64,000 nucleotides of DNA from the NCBI RefSeq assembly GCF_019393635.1, contig NC_057862.1, positions 267,296,441 through 267,360,440 on the forward strand, written 5' to 3'. The notes under the pieces were generated by a model that saw only the letters and a list, made by a program, of their open reading frames with translations, had not been told where the DNA came from and ran no database searches. Positions 9,195-19,522 of this stretch are shown piece after piece. Made by a program: the position numbers and the translations under genes. The DNA is from Dromiciops gliroides (taxonomy: Eukaryota > Chordata > Mammalia > Microbiotheria > Microbiotheriidae). How positions within the stretch are numbered: the first letter of the stretch is position 1; every line of letters begins with the position of its first letter.

Positions 9195-10332
9195 AGTAGC
9201 AAATTTCTTGATTAGGAGAAGCTAGAAGTAAATCATCCACATACTGGATCAAAGTAGAACCTTTAAAAGTGATGGTTGATAAGTCTTTCTGCAAAATCTG
9301 AGAGAATATGGTTGGAGAGTTTATAAAACCTTGTGGTAATCTAGTCCATGTGTACTGTTGGTTTATCCAGGTAAATGCAAACAGATATTGGGATTCAGGA
9401 CTTATAGGAATGGAATGGAAGGCAGCACATAAATCAAATACTGAAAAACAAGTGGCATCACAGGGAATAACAGTCACAATAGTGGCTGGGTTAGGCACAA
9501 CAGGGTGAAGAGCAACAACATAAGCATTAATTGCTCTAAGATCCTGAACAAAGCGATAAATAGGCTTACCGTCAGGACCAGGCTTTGGCTTCTTCACTGG
9601 AAGAATTGGAGTATTTGCTTCTGACCTACATGGAATAATAATTCCTTGTTCAATAAGGGAGTCAATTATGGGAGTAATACCAATGATTGCCTCCTTTGAA
9701 AGTGGATATTGTGGTACAGATGGTGGTTTCCCTCCTTTTGTAGCAATAGAGATAGGAACTGCTGATTTCAACAGTCCTACATCAGTGGAGGATTTTGCCC
9801 ACACCTTTTCAGGCAAGGTGTCTGGAATAGAAAAATCATTAGATTGGGATACCATCAAAGCAGACAATTCCTCACCATAACAGTCACTTAATACATCAAT
9901 AAACACTGGGGTTAACACATTTTCATCAGGCATATCAACAGTCAATGTATTATCTGGCATACAATTAATAACAACTTTCAATTTACACAATAAATCTCTA
10001 CCCAAAAGATTAATAGGAGATTGGGGAATCCACAAAAATGAATGCATTACTGAAATAGGACCAATAGTAACTTCAAGGGGAGACAGAAGAGGAGCTAGTT
10101 GGCTGTGCCCCTCTACACCCACCACAGGCATCTTTTTGATAATAGTTCCTTTATCTTTGGGAACAAATTTTAACACTGAAATAGAGGCACCAGTATCAAT
10201 TAAACAAGAACATTTTACACCTTCAACATACAAATCAACATGCGGTAAGGGAGAGGCATGAATGGTCAAAGCAGGGGCCATGATCTTAGTGGAATCTGCA
10301 TTATCCACATCCTCTACCTCCCCCGCAAACCG
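9130..10332 (-). pseudogene. pro-pol: Protease and RT palm/fingers (Pro-Pol N-terminal part)
   Basis: Continues the gag frame directly after the gag UGA. With residues numbered from the GTG at 10308, the aspartic protease has its active site LIDTGAS (D38) and the LLGRDLL flap/helix motif about 65 residues later. The RT fingers/palm have FSVFDLCAAF (first catalytic Asp), LPQGF (324-328) and YVDD (356-359). A frameshift near 9150-9190 ends the frame. The protease would process Gag-Pol, and RT would copy the RNA genome. All visible catalytic motifs are intact in this piece. Confidence 0.92.
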
Positions 10333-10335
10333 TCA
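10333..10335 (-). promoter_or_regulatory. Gag-Pol readthrough stop codon (UGA C)
   Basis: The gag frame ends in TGA, followed by CGG, and the protease frame continues without any shift. Gammaretroviruses make Gag-Pol by suppressing an in-frame gag stop (UAG in MLV). Here it is UGA with a C after it, a known leaky context. Readthrough itself is inferred. Confidence 0.8.
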
Positions 10336-11720
10336 TGCCGAAGCTTTTTGTACAGGAGTCCAGTTTCCTGTATTTGCCTGATTTACTCCTTGTCTTAATT
10401 TTGTACTCATTCCCTGATTATTTTCAAATTTATACCTTTCTTGATAATTCCTGTTCCTTTTAAGGCAATCTTTCTGCATATGCCCCATCCTTCCACAATA
10501 GAAACAACAGAACCTTCTGTTCTGTTTCCCTATAGGTACTTGCTGGATGGTGGCAAGAACAGCTTTAGATTTTTGACTAGATTTTTCCCTACTGTCTTGT
10601 CCATCATCTCTCTTGTCTTTTCCCTCAAACACATATTGAGCAATTGCTTTCAGTTCCCCGATATTCTTTTCATGCCATCCAGGACAGTATTTCAGAAAAT
10701 ACTCAGTAATATTTGGAAGAGACTGATTAACAAAAGCAGCATTTATCATTCTAGCATCCCTAGGGTTTATAGGGTCAAGTCTAGCAAATCTTCTAGCACT
10801 CTTACACAGTCTTTCATAAAACCTCATAGGAGTCTCATCCTTTTCTTGAACTGTCTCTTGGAACTTACTATAGTTCTCTGGTCTTTCTGAGAAAAGTTCC
10901 ATTCCTCTAATTAGGTTATTTCTAGCATCTTTTAGTTGGTTCATATCTGCTGGAATATTAGGATCCCATCCAGGATCTTGCATGGGCCATGTTCCCCCTC
11001 CTCCTGGACCTACTACCACACGATTGGTTATCTCTATAATTCCTCTCTTTTCTCCCTCTGACAACAGGACATCCATCATGTCTTGTACATCTGTCCAGGT
11101 AGGATTATGCCCACGAAAAATAGATTTAAACTGATCTATAACTGCTATGGGATCATCATCAAAGCAAGGAGTAGTTTGCCTCCACATAGCTAAATCAGAA
11201 GGTCTGAAAGGGTGATGTTCTCTAATATATAGCAAATTTCCCTGAGCATTTAACTGAGGCTTTTCTATCAAGGGAAAAGCAGAAACTGAGGCATGTTGGG
11301 ATATTGGAACATGCTTTTTCTCCTCGCTCATCCTATCCTTCACTCCTTCTACAGGGTCAAAATAAGAAGGAGGAGCTGATGGTGCACTGACTACAGGATA
11401 GAGTGCAGTGGGCTCACTCTCTTTTTGCTTGCTCTCCTCAGAAATCATAGTGGAGAACAATTTCCAATGAACTAGATATTTTAGCTGATCCCACTTTTCC
11501 TGGTTTTCTAAAACTTTTTTATCTTATCTAAAATATAGAGATCAAAAGTTCCATATTTTGGCCAAAAATTCTTAAAATGTTTGCTCCAATTAAAACAATA
11601 TTTAATAGCAGTTTCCCTATCAATTTCTTTGGCTGTAATCATTTCTCTGTCCCACATTTCCAAAAACTTTTCCAATGGAGAATCTTTAGGAATAGGTGTT
11701 CTACTCAGCCTAGTTCCCAT
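10333..11720 (-). pseudogene. gag: Retroviral gag (MA-CA-NC), one frameshift
   Basis: It starts at an ATG in good context (caccATGG, 11718-11720) and encodes MGTRL, so an N-terminal Gly for myristoylation. MA has the WPKYGTFDL motif typical of gammaretroviral matrix. A one-base shift in an A run near 11510 breaks MA. The other frame then continues (from about 11500) through PPSY, a late-domain motif, a capsid beginning around PFRPSDLAMW, and one nucleocapsid zinc knuckle, C-x2-C-x4-H-x4-C, about 43 residues before the stop. Gag would assemble the particle at the plasma membrane. One zinc knuckle and the PPxY motif fit class I/gamma-type viruses. Confidence 0.9.
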
Positions 11721-12820
11721 GGTGTACACCAGAGGTGGAAGACTGACCTGGCTCGAACTAGGCAAAAAGGACCAGATACGAGTCCTCCTACCCTCTGGTG
11801 GACGGGCTTGATCACCCTATGTGCACACTGGTTAGCCTGGGCTAACCCTGATCCAAAGCCCTCCTAAGACACCTTTTCACGGACCTGATCACTCTGGCAG
11901 CCTATGCCACCATGGATCCAAGGTCTTCACTAGAAGACCCGGCCCTCTGTACCTACTCACGGTACTCACGGACCTGATCAGTCTGGTAGCCTATGCTACC
12001 ATAGATCCAAGGTCTTTATTAAAAAGACCCGGTCCTCTGAACACCTTCCTCAGCCCAATTTTAAATTTTAGTCCCACACACGCACACAAGGGCAGGGAAG
12101 ACAGACAAACATGTACAGACACACGCCAGTCTACTCGCGTCCCCGGAGGAGACCTTGCGGATTCTGCTTGGCATAAGGACCCCTGAGTAGTCGTCCAGGA
12201 GCAAACCAATCCACTGGGCCGTATGCAGTAATCACGAGATAGACTATTGGCTCAGACACACAACCTTTCGCTTCGTCCGTTTTCCGGCCGAGTCCCTCGC
12301 GGGATATCGGAACCGCGTACTCGGGACTCCGCACTTGCTTCGTGCCCAGGGCACGTCTCATACACACACCTCACACACACCTCTCAAACACATACATACA
12401 CCTTTCAAACACAATCTTACCGACACATTCACAGGATTTATATCTTTCCCACCCAAGTCTAAAAATTAAATGCTGTGCGGTTTCACAGAGAACTTCCTCT
12501 CCTTCCAGTGCACAGTGAAAAAAGCAGAAGTTCCTGTACAAGTGAAATTGTGGGCAAGCAGAGAATGAATTACAGCCTTTTTAAAAAAAAAAAATCCAAT
12601 TAAAATTAATTTAGAATCAGAAGGCACTAAATAATAAAATGAATATCACAATCTGCAGCTTGCAGATACTCACCAGCCTGGAAGGTTGAACCTGCGAGAA
12701 TCTGTGCCCAGATTTCTCTCCCTCAAGAAAGGACTTAGGGCAAAAGGCCCTTTTCTGGAGCGCTCCTAAGTGAAGTCCCAAGTTGGAGAAGAGGAACCAG
12801 AGTAACAGAATTACTGCAGG
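11721..12820 (-). other. Proviral leader (5' UTR) with diverged direct repeats
   Basis: The noncoding stretch between primer site and gag holds the packaging and splice-donor region by position. Two diverged copies of an 80-bp unit (about 11878-11955 and 11967-12045) share cacggacctgatca and gatccaaggtctt. A weaker third copy lies at about 11802-11866. A CA-rich segment is at 12357-12420. Small ORFs here have no recognisable domain. Confidence 0.7.
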
Positions 12821-12838
12821 ATCACGTCGGGGTCACCA
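12821..12838 (-). promoter_or_regulatory. Primer binding site for tRNA-Trp
   Basis: On the proviral strand TGGTGACCCCGACGTGAT lies three bases inside the 5' LTR. It is complementary over all 18 bases to the 3' end of vertebrate tRNA-Trp, the primer also used by avian sarcoma-leukosis viruses and the HERV-W group. Confidence 0.92.
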
Positions 12839-12841
12839 AAT

Positions 12842-13354
12842 TGTCGCAGAAAAAATTTTAAGTCCGACAGAAGAATGAAAATAACAAAGTTTCCAGGCTG
12901 AAGCAAATAGGTTTATTGAGAGAGGGCCAGTCCCTCAACGAAACCGGTCATCCAGGCTTTGGGCCTGAAAGACCCAGAAGTACAAACTACATAGGTTTAT
13001 ATAGGGGGGGGGGGCATTATCTAAAATTAGGACATAGTCTTGAGTAATAACAAGGGATCAGCACTATGATATCAATAGGGTGGATCATTGTTAGGCCAGT
13101 GTAAAGCGGCGTGAACAGTATTACTGACCACCTACAGACCCTGTGACATTTCCTAGGGCGGATATCACAAGATGTACTACACTATGTCATAGGAAAATTG
13201 AGAAACATGGAAAAAGGACTTGACCTACTAACCTTATGCAATCTATATGAAGCACAATTATTTTTTGTTAATATATTGAATATTATTTTAATTAAAGCAC
13301 TTAAAACTATAGTAAATCTCTTATAACTAAGGGATGGGGAAAATCTCACTCACA
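12842..13354 (-). mobile_element. 5' LTR of the provirus
   Basis: 513 bp, TG...CA on the minus strand, lacking the 27-bp duplication of the 3' LTR. TATA-like box at 12996-13003 and AATAAA at 12912-12917. It should contain the proviral promoter. An AGGTCA hexamer on the proviral strand is at 13221-13226, upstream of the TATA box. Confidence 0.95.
12996..13003 (-). promoter_or_regulatory. TATA-like box of the 5' LTR promoter
   Basis: TATATAAA on the proviral strand, about 80 bp before the poly(A) signal, in the usual U3/R arrangement. The same sequence is in the 3' LTR at 4627-4634. Confidence 0.7.
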
Positions 13355-13362
13355 GATTTTCC

Positions 13363-13513
13363 TTTTTTTTTTTTTTTAGTGAGGGAATTGGGGTTAAGTG
13401 ACTTGCACAGGGTCACACAGCTAGTAAGTGTTAAGTGTCTGAGGCCGGATTTGAACTCAGGTACTCCTGAATCCAGGGCTGGTGCTTTATCTACTGTGCC
13501 ACCTAGCTGCCCC
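13363..13513 (-). mobile_element. WSINE1-like SINE
   Basis: Antisense SINE directly beside the provirus. Its duplication (agattttcc) includes the provirus GATT duplication, so this SINE probably inserted after the provirus. Confidence 0.92.
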
Positions 13514-14109
13514 AGATTTTCCATTTTAACAGAAAAAAATCTTTTATTAAAAAATTAAGAAATTGCTTTTCCACCATAGCTGATACAATTGTTCAGCAAT
13601 TTATAAATTATAAGGAAATTTAGAAACATAATACCTTACAACAATATTAGGAATTTAAAAAACTTTAAAAATTACCAATCAGGTGTTCTTAATTCAGTTG
13701 GATGTGCTTTACTCTGTACACAGAACTTTCTAAGGCCTTCCTAAGGCCTTTAACCTCTTAGCACTTTAAAAGAAAAAACTATTATCCATAAATTCACATA
13801 GTACATTTGATAACATGGTGAGTTTCCCAGCTGTTTAAAATTTCTTGAGTCTGTTTCTCTAAAGAGCTGAGAAGTATGCCCATACCTTAGAAACTTAGCA
13901 AATAAGGATTCAGCAGCAGTTGGGCCAGCAAGCCTTAATGTAGACAGGGTGTGACCCACTTTACCAGAGTTAATTAAATCAAAGCCAAAAGCTGTGCAGT
14001 TCAATGGTTAGAGACTTAAAAAGGTTTTCCTTTGAAACTTTTACATATTACAAATAATTCCTGATTTTAAACTATTTTACTACAAAAGATTTAAAAAGTA
14101 ACAGTAAAT
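13514..14109. other. No gene seen
   Basis: AT-rich sequence with one small antisense ORF (13750-14004) lacking any recognisable domain. The GTGCAGTTCAATGG-like text does not form a named repeat I can support. Confidence 0.4.
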
Positions 14110-14270
14110 GGGGTAGCTAGGTGGCTCAGTGGATAGAGCACCAGCCCTGGATTCAGGAGGACCTGAGTTCAAATCCGGCCTCAGACACTTGACACTTACT
14201 AGCTGTGTGACCCTGGGCAAGTCACTTAACCCTTATTGCCCTGCAAAAAACCCAAAACAAACAAACAAAA
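14110..14270 (+). mobile_element. WSINE1-like SINE
   Basis: Sense SINE with an A-rich (caaa)n-type tail and an agtaRcagtaaa flank duplication. Confidence 0.9.
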
Positions 14271-14331
14271 AAGTAGCAGTAAAAAGTAGCAGTTCTACAG
14301 AAGAATGTGCTGAAATCATCTTCTAACCAAA

Positions 14332-14915
14332 AACAGCTTGGAAGGTCAGAAGGAGGGAGCTGCTGTGCTGATACAGGAGTCAAGCCCAACCCCACAGTCA
14401 CCCTGACACAGATCCAGTCCCAGGAAGGCCTCACCAGAGAAGGAGACCCCCAGAGCCTCCGAATCAGCTGAAGTGCCAGTGTTGTCTGGAACTAAGCTCA
14501 CAGTCTGGTGAGAGGGCTGAGCCCTGGGCAGGGGGGAGACTACAGGGGTCTATGCTGGTGCTGAAGCAGAACTTGGATTTTATACCTCTGCTGAGAACCA
14601 TGAGGTAGGCCTGAGTAGCAGTGGCTCAGGTGGGAGAGGGGCACAGGTTTGTCAGAGCTGACAACCACAACACACAAAGCTGGTTGATTAGCAAGTTGGT
14701 CTGGTATCATCTATGGACCAGGGAACAGGCCAGGCAAGTGAAGAGCCTGATCCTCCTTAAATCATACCACCTGGGACTTCTGAAGCTTGGGACAGTGCAG
14801 CCTGGAAATGGTGCACCACTTTAAGGAGCTAAAAGGCAAGTCAAAGAAAGGCAAGATGAGAAGACAGAGAAAGATGAGGACCATAGAAACTTTCTTCTTC
14901 CATTTGCCCAGTCCT
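14332..14915 (+). mobile_element. Old L1 5' UTR/ORF1-start fragment
   Basis: GC-richer sequence resembling an L1 5' UTR (gctggtgctgaagcagaacttgg), running into an ORF1-start-like piece (gaccatagaaactttcttc). No frame is preserved. The family assignment rests on similarity to other L1 5' regions in the window and is moderate. Confidence 0.5.
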
Positions 14916-14916
14916 T

Positions 14917-15306
14917 GTCATGAATTAATTGTGACCAGATAGAAAGATGTTTCCTGACTCTCTCTTTTCGACATTGCTAAGTTATCAGCAGCTGGTATTG
15001 CTACTTACTGCCCTCTTCCCTCGGTTTGACCTTGTTCCCCCTCCTTTCCCCCTTCTTCCTGGAACACATACACAAAGTAGCTATACATTGATCATGAGCT
15101 AAGCACAAATCCTGGGTGAGACAGGATTGGATATTAGATTGTGAGCTCACCCCGTGCATGTGGGGACTTCTCCCCCCCTCAACATTCCTATAAAAATACT
15201 GGTATTGAGGTTGCCTGTTCTCATGAGAATGTAATAAATCTGTCTTTGCTTGACTTAGTGGTCTCCTCGCGTTATTTGGGTAAACTGAGACTGTTTGTCC
15301 CAAACA
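14917..15306 (+). mobile_element. Solo LTR fragment (LTR family C)
   Basis: Shares about 320 bp with the LTR at 44333-45251: ggtttgaccttgttcccc, gggtgagacaggattgga, gaatgtaataaatctgtctbtgcttgact. It has an AATAAA, a TATAAA-like box (cctataaaaat) and an end of ccaaaca. The left boundary is uncertain. Confidence 0.75.
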
Positions 15307-15656
15307 GTTATCATAAGAGTAGAATTAACCATTCCTTTGAGAGAGAACTGAGTGATGCCCTACTTCGCAGTTCAGTGAGCAGCAATTACCTGTTTACTCA
15401 GACCACACTTACAGTCTCTTTGTGAAATTCTGACTCCTCTTGCAGTGTTTTTCTCTACATTTCTCTTTAGTGCGACAAGGCACTTTAATCAATTTGTGAT
15501 TCTGATGCAAGCATTAATTTTATTATACTGGACTGCATGAAAAGCAGAGGGTATGTTATACAGATGGCAAATTTACTCTTGGTCCATGTCTTTCAGTTCT
15601 TTAGTTTCATGATTCTGGGTCATTGTTTATAACTTTTAACCTCTCAGTATTAATAG

Positions 15657-16255
15657 TGTTGTGGACCCAAAGTCCCCCAGAAGTTCTCTGGGGCACACTG
15701 AGGAATCTTCTTCTTGAGAAATTAAACCAGAGGACAGATACACCTAGAGAGATAAGCAGAACCAAATTGGACTGAGCTAACTTCAGGACCTCCACCCTTC
15801 ATTCTGATCTCCCTTACACCTGGGGGGATAACTTTGGGTGTGGCTGTGGCCTTAGTGTCCTGAAAAGAGAGATGGCTAGAGAGATTGGCAGCCACCCCTC
15901 ACCTAATTCCTCTAGCCACCACCAGTGGGGGATGGTCCTCCCTCACTAAAGGAACTTTCCACAGGCAGATGGTTACACCCCCATCAGTCCCTATAAAAGT
16001 ACCTGCTGGTCTCCTGCTCGAGAAGACTGGTACCTCAGAGCCACATGCTTTGTGCCTTTCTCCCCAAGAGAAGTCCAAGGATTTCTCTTGGTTTCCCTTC
16101 CCTTCCCCTCCCCTCCCCTTCCCCTCCCCTCCTCTGAATAAACTACCATCTTATTCTAACTGCTTTTGTGTGCAAGAGGGTATAATTCTTTAAAGAGGAA
16201 TTCCTAAGAACCCCTACCCCTAACCCAAATCCCATACCCCATTTCCCCCATAACA
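15657..16255 (+). mobile_element. Solo LTR (LTR family A)
   Basis: 599 bp, starting TGTTGTGGAC and ending CCATAACA, with a perfect 4-bp duplication ATAG (15653-15656, 16256-16259). TATA-like tataaaag is at 15992 and AATAAA at about 16136. It contains a pyrimidine-rich ccttcccctcccc stretch. Confidence 0.9.
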
Positions 16256-16462
16256 ATAGTAAGAAAATGTCAGGAAAATCTGAAAACTGGAGGCTTCCTT
16301 AATAGGTCCAGGAAACTTGTCCTGGTGCTGTTAGACAAGTTTTCTCAATAAATTTATTAAGCAGTTTCTTAATCTAAAATCAGATGAACACATATTTAAA
16401 TTTCTGAAGCCAAAATTGAAGTATAGAGGAACAAAAGATGTTGATGCAAATCTGTATCTATG

Positions 16463-17067
16463 TGATGGGAGTGGGGAGGGGAAAGCACTTGGGGCCTTAG
16501 GATTCCTCTGTAAAGAATTACACTCTTGAGCAAATCCTATTTAGGAATAAAAGAACAGGTTTATTAGGGTACAAGAGAAACCAGCCGGGAGGAAGGTTTA
16601 AAAAAATACTTTCCTCCCTGACTAGCTTGGGGAGTGCCCTTTTATAGGGCTAAGATGCTGTGGGTAAAATTTCCCTTATTGGGTGATAGGTTGGAAGTAG
16701 TCTGGTGGTGAGTTGGGTAGTTTGATGATGGGTCGTGGGCAATCTGGTGATGGGCGTTAACTCCATCCTGGTGGGTCCAAGCAATCTGCTGGTGGGCAGT
16801 TTCTTTGTCCTCTCCTGGTGCAGCCCTGACTGACAGGATTACCTCATTGAAGGGGTGAGGAGGACTGGAATGCAGGGTGGTGGTCCTCTGGCTTGCTCAG
16901 TTCAATAAAGTGCTGCTTATCTCTTTTGGGTGTGTCTGTCCTTTGGCTGAGCTCAAGGAGAAGCTTCCTTGATCTCAAGGGAAAACTCCTGGGGTTTCAA
17001 GGAAAAATTTCCTTGACCTCCCCAGATAACTTCTGGGGTAACCAGGGCCCATAATACTCCCATAACA
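16463..17067 (-). mobile_element. Solo LTR (LTR family A, antisense)
   Basis: 605 bp flanked by a 4-bp duplication TATG (16459-16462, 17068-17071). The left part matches the complement of the 3' end of the LTR at 15657, including aggattcctctDtaaagaatta. The right end is the complement of a TGTTATGGGAG start. Confidence 0.88.
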
Positions 17068-17071
17068 TATG

Positions 17072-17875
17072 CAAAGAAGTTTTTGGTCTCCTACCCTTTA
17101 ATAAACTTGAAAGGATCTCACATACTTTACTTTTTTATGTGTATGTTTGTTCTTTCCATTATGGTGATAGTGGCTATTGTTGTTACTCTTCAGAATCTCA
17201 TTAATCCTATAAATATATAGTCCATGGAAAATAAGAGAAAATGCACAATTGTACTGAAGTCTGGAACAGTCTACAACATTATACATTTTATTATGTTTGA
17301 ATGTTTGGCATCCAGAACCGTGAGAATGAAGGAACATCACAACTGTGTGTGTTTGTGTCATTTGGCTTATGCAGCAGTGACTATAAGGATTTACTTTTTA
17401 AGTTGATCCATCTCCACACACCAAAAGGTTGAAAATTATGAGGTATTCTAGTATTAATGCTCATCTATCTAGTTATAAGTTCTGGCCATGAATGATGGCA
17501 GAGCTATCATAATTGAGAGCATTCTGTGATCCAGATAAAGTGGAACTAATGAAATGGATTAATCAAACATTCCCAGGAATGCTGTATTTTATGAATGCAT
17601 GCTGGAGCCAAATTGTGCACAGGGAGAACCTTAACCAATCATCCACACTACTAAGATAAGGAACTGAGAGAGGGAACAAAAGAAGTTTATCAGATCTCCC
17701 AAAGAAGTCAACAAGCAAGCGCTCATGGTAAATGAATTTTACCTATAGTATAATGCTGTAAGGCTAACACATACTCTAGGAGTTTATAATGAGAGTTGAT
17801 TTTTTTTTGAAAGTTGATATTTTTGAAAATATTTTAAATAAACTATTAAAAAAACTTCTTTTGGTATAATTTTTC
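17072..17875. other. No gene seen
   Basis: AT-rich sequence. Two overlapping ORFs (17098-17361 minus, 17224-17406 plus) are short and have no recognisable domain. I cannot name a repeat. Confidence 0.4.
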
Positions 17876-17887
17876 CCACTGGTGTTG

Positions 17888-18058
17888 TTTTTTTTGTTTT
17901 GTTTTTTGTTTGTATTTTTTTAGTGAGGCAATTGGGGTTAAGTGACTTTACCCAGGGTCACACAGCTAGTAAGTGTTAAGTGTCTGAGGCCACATTTGAA
18001 CTCAGGTACTCCTGACTCCAGGGCCGGTGCTCTATCCACTGCGCCACCTAGCTGCCCC
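17888..18058 (-). mobile_element. WSINE1-like SINE
   Basis: Antisense SINE with a long T/G-rich tail, flanked by cMcactggtgttg. Confidence 0.92.
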
Positions 18059-18165
18059 ACCACACTGGTGTTGAAAGCAAAAAAGTTTCTAACAATGACC
18101 AGCAATTTTGTTATTTGAGCTATTTCCAATCAGATGGGAATACTGAGTTTGTTTGGATTGAAAAT

Positions 18166-18313
18166 TTTTTTGGGGGTGGTGGGGCAATGAGAGTTAAGTG
18201 ACTTGCCCAGGGTCACACAGCTAGTAAGTGTGAATTGTCTGAGGTCAGATTCGAGCTCAGGTCCTCCGGAATCCAGGGCCGGTGCTTTATCTACTGTGCC
18301 ACTTAGTTGCCCC
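18166..18313 (-). mobile_element. WSINE1-like SINE
   Basis: Antisense SINE about 100 bp from the previous one, flanked by an imperfect gattgRaaa duplication. Confidence 0.9.
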
Positions 18314-18529
18314 AGATTGGAAACATTTTAAAGCATACTTTGAATTTTATTAAGCTAAATCAAGTGATTTTGTAATAGGATTAGTGAATAATTATTACAT
18401 GCTATTGAGTATTATTTATATTAATAATGGGATGGCAGTTAAAAATAAAGTTTGTTATTGTCCTCTTTTTTCCCCTATAAATTATATAGACATTTCAAGT
18501 TTTCATGCTCTTAGCATTCAAATGTTATG

Positions 18530-19520
18530 ATGGAGCCAAGATGGCAGAGTGAGGAAGGAACCCTCTGAAACCCTTCCAGATTTCCCCTCCAAACAACTAG
18601 AAAACTGCTTCAGAATTAGTCCAGAAGCAGGGAAGCAGCTTATCAGCACGACAAGAACATTCTGTCTTCCTGGGGTGGGTGGGGAGCAAGGTCTGAGAGT
18701 AGTAGCAGCTGCAGCAACAGTCAGCATCACAGCAGGGGGGCCTGCAGCATGGCTCTAAGCCTGGGGCAATCCACCAACAAGAACCTGCCCTACTGCAAAC
18801 CTGCAGTCCCTTAGACAAATGAACAGCCTGAGCTGCAAAGTGCAACCCCATCTCAAGGACCCCACTCCCAGCACAAATCACCAGGGAGACCTTACCTCCA
18901 CTGCTAACCTGTAGTGAAGCCCCACCCTGAGGCTGGCCAATGGTGAGATCCCACCCTTGGGGCCTGTCACAAGAGAGACTCTCTTTCCATAGTAACCCAG
19001 TAGCAGGGGGCCCCAACCCTTGGGCAGATCTGCAATAAAACTGCTCCAGGGCCTACTAGGGTCCTGTTACCATAGCAACCCAGCAGCAGGGCACCACCCC
19101 TGGGCAGATCAGCAACAAGATCCTTCCTTCAGGACCAGCCACCACAAAGACTCTGATACTATAAAGTAAGCCATCAGCAAGGCCCCAAACCTGGCACAAG
19201 TCAGCAGCTAAACCCCACTTCCAGGGGAGGCCAAAAGGAAGGCTCTACTCCCCAGTACCAGCCAGAAGAGAAGCCTGCCCTCCAGAGAAAGCATGCAGCA
19301 AAGCCCTGAAGCCCAGTGAAAGTCAGCAGTAAGACTCAAAAGCCCCAGGAAAAAACAAAAACAAAAACAAAACAAAACTTGGGATAGTGCAGGACTAGAA
19401 CCCAACTCTTTCACAAAAACATCAAGTCACAAAAAGAAAGGTATAAAATGAGCAAAAAGACAAAAAAAAATTTTAATTGCAGAAAGTTAGGGAGGATCAG
19501 GCATAAACATAGATGTGAGA
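18530..19520 (+). mobile_element. Old L1 5' UTR and ORF1 start
   Basis: Begins with a degraded L1 leader (ggagccaagatggcagag), matching the start of the full-length L1 at 25538. It runs through a repetitive cagcagcaaggcccc-type 5' UTR to an ORF1 start-like atgagcaaaaagac at about 19448. It is interrupted by LTRs and resumes at about 20745. Confidence 0.75.
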
Positions 19521-19522
19521 AA

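Larger units (their letters stand above)
4473..13354 (-). mobile_element. Endogenous retrovirus, near-complete provirus
   Basis: Two similar LTRs (4473-5012 and 12842-13354) bound the element. It is flanked by GATT at 4469-4472 and 13355-13358, a 4-bp target duplication. In proviral order on the minus strand: 5' LTR, tRNA-Trp primer site, a leader of about 1.1 kb, gag (one zinc knuckle, PPSY late motif), a UGA, protease, RT, RNase H, a truncated integrase fused to env, a nuclear-receptor-like ORF, a polypurine tract and the 3' LTR. Gag, Pol and the TM immunosuppressive-type motif are gammaretrovirus-like (class I). Gag and pol are broken. Env and the accessory ORF are open. Confidence 0.96.

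Noticed and set aside
10441-10890. 149-codon plus-strand ORF
   Set aside because: Antisense shadow of the gag capsid coding region.
11991-12462. Small ORFs in the proviral leader
   Set aside because: No domain, low complexity in part (CA-rich), and on both strands.
14129-14326. Recurring ORFs with a DSGGPEFKSGLRHLTL-type sequence at many places
   Set aside because: They are translations of the SINE core and B-box region, not a protein family.
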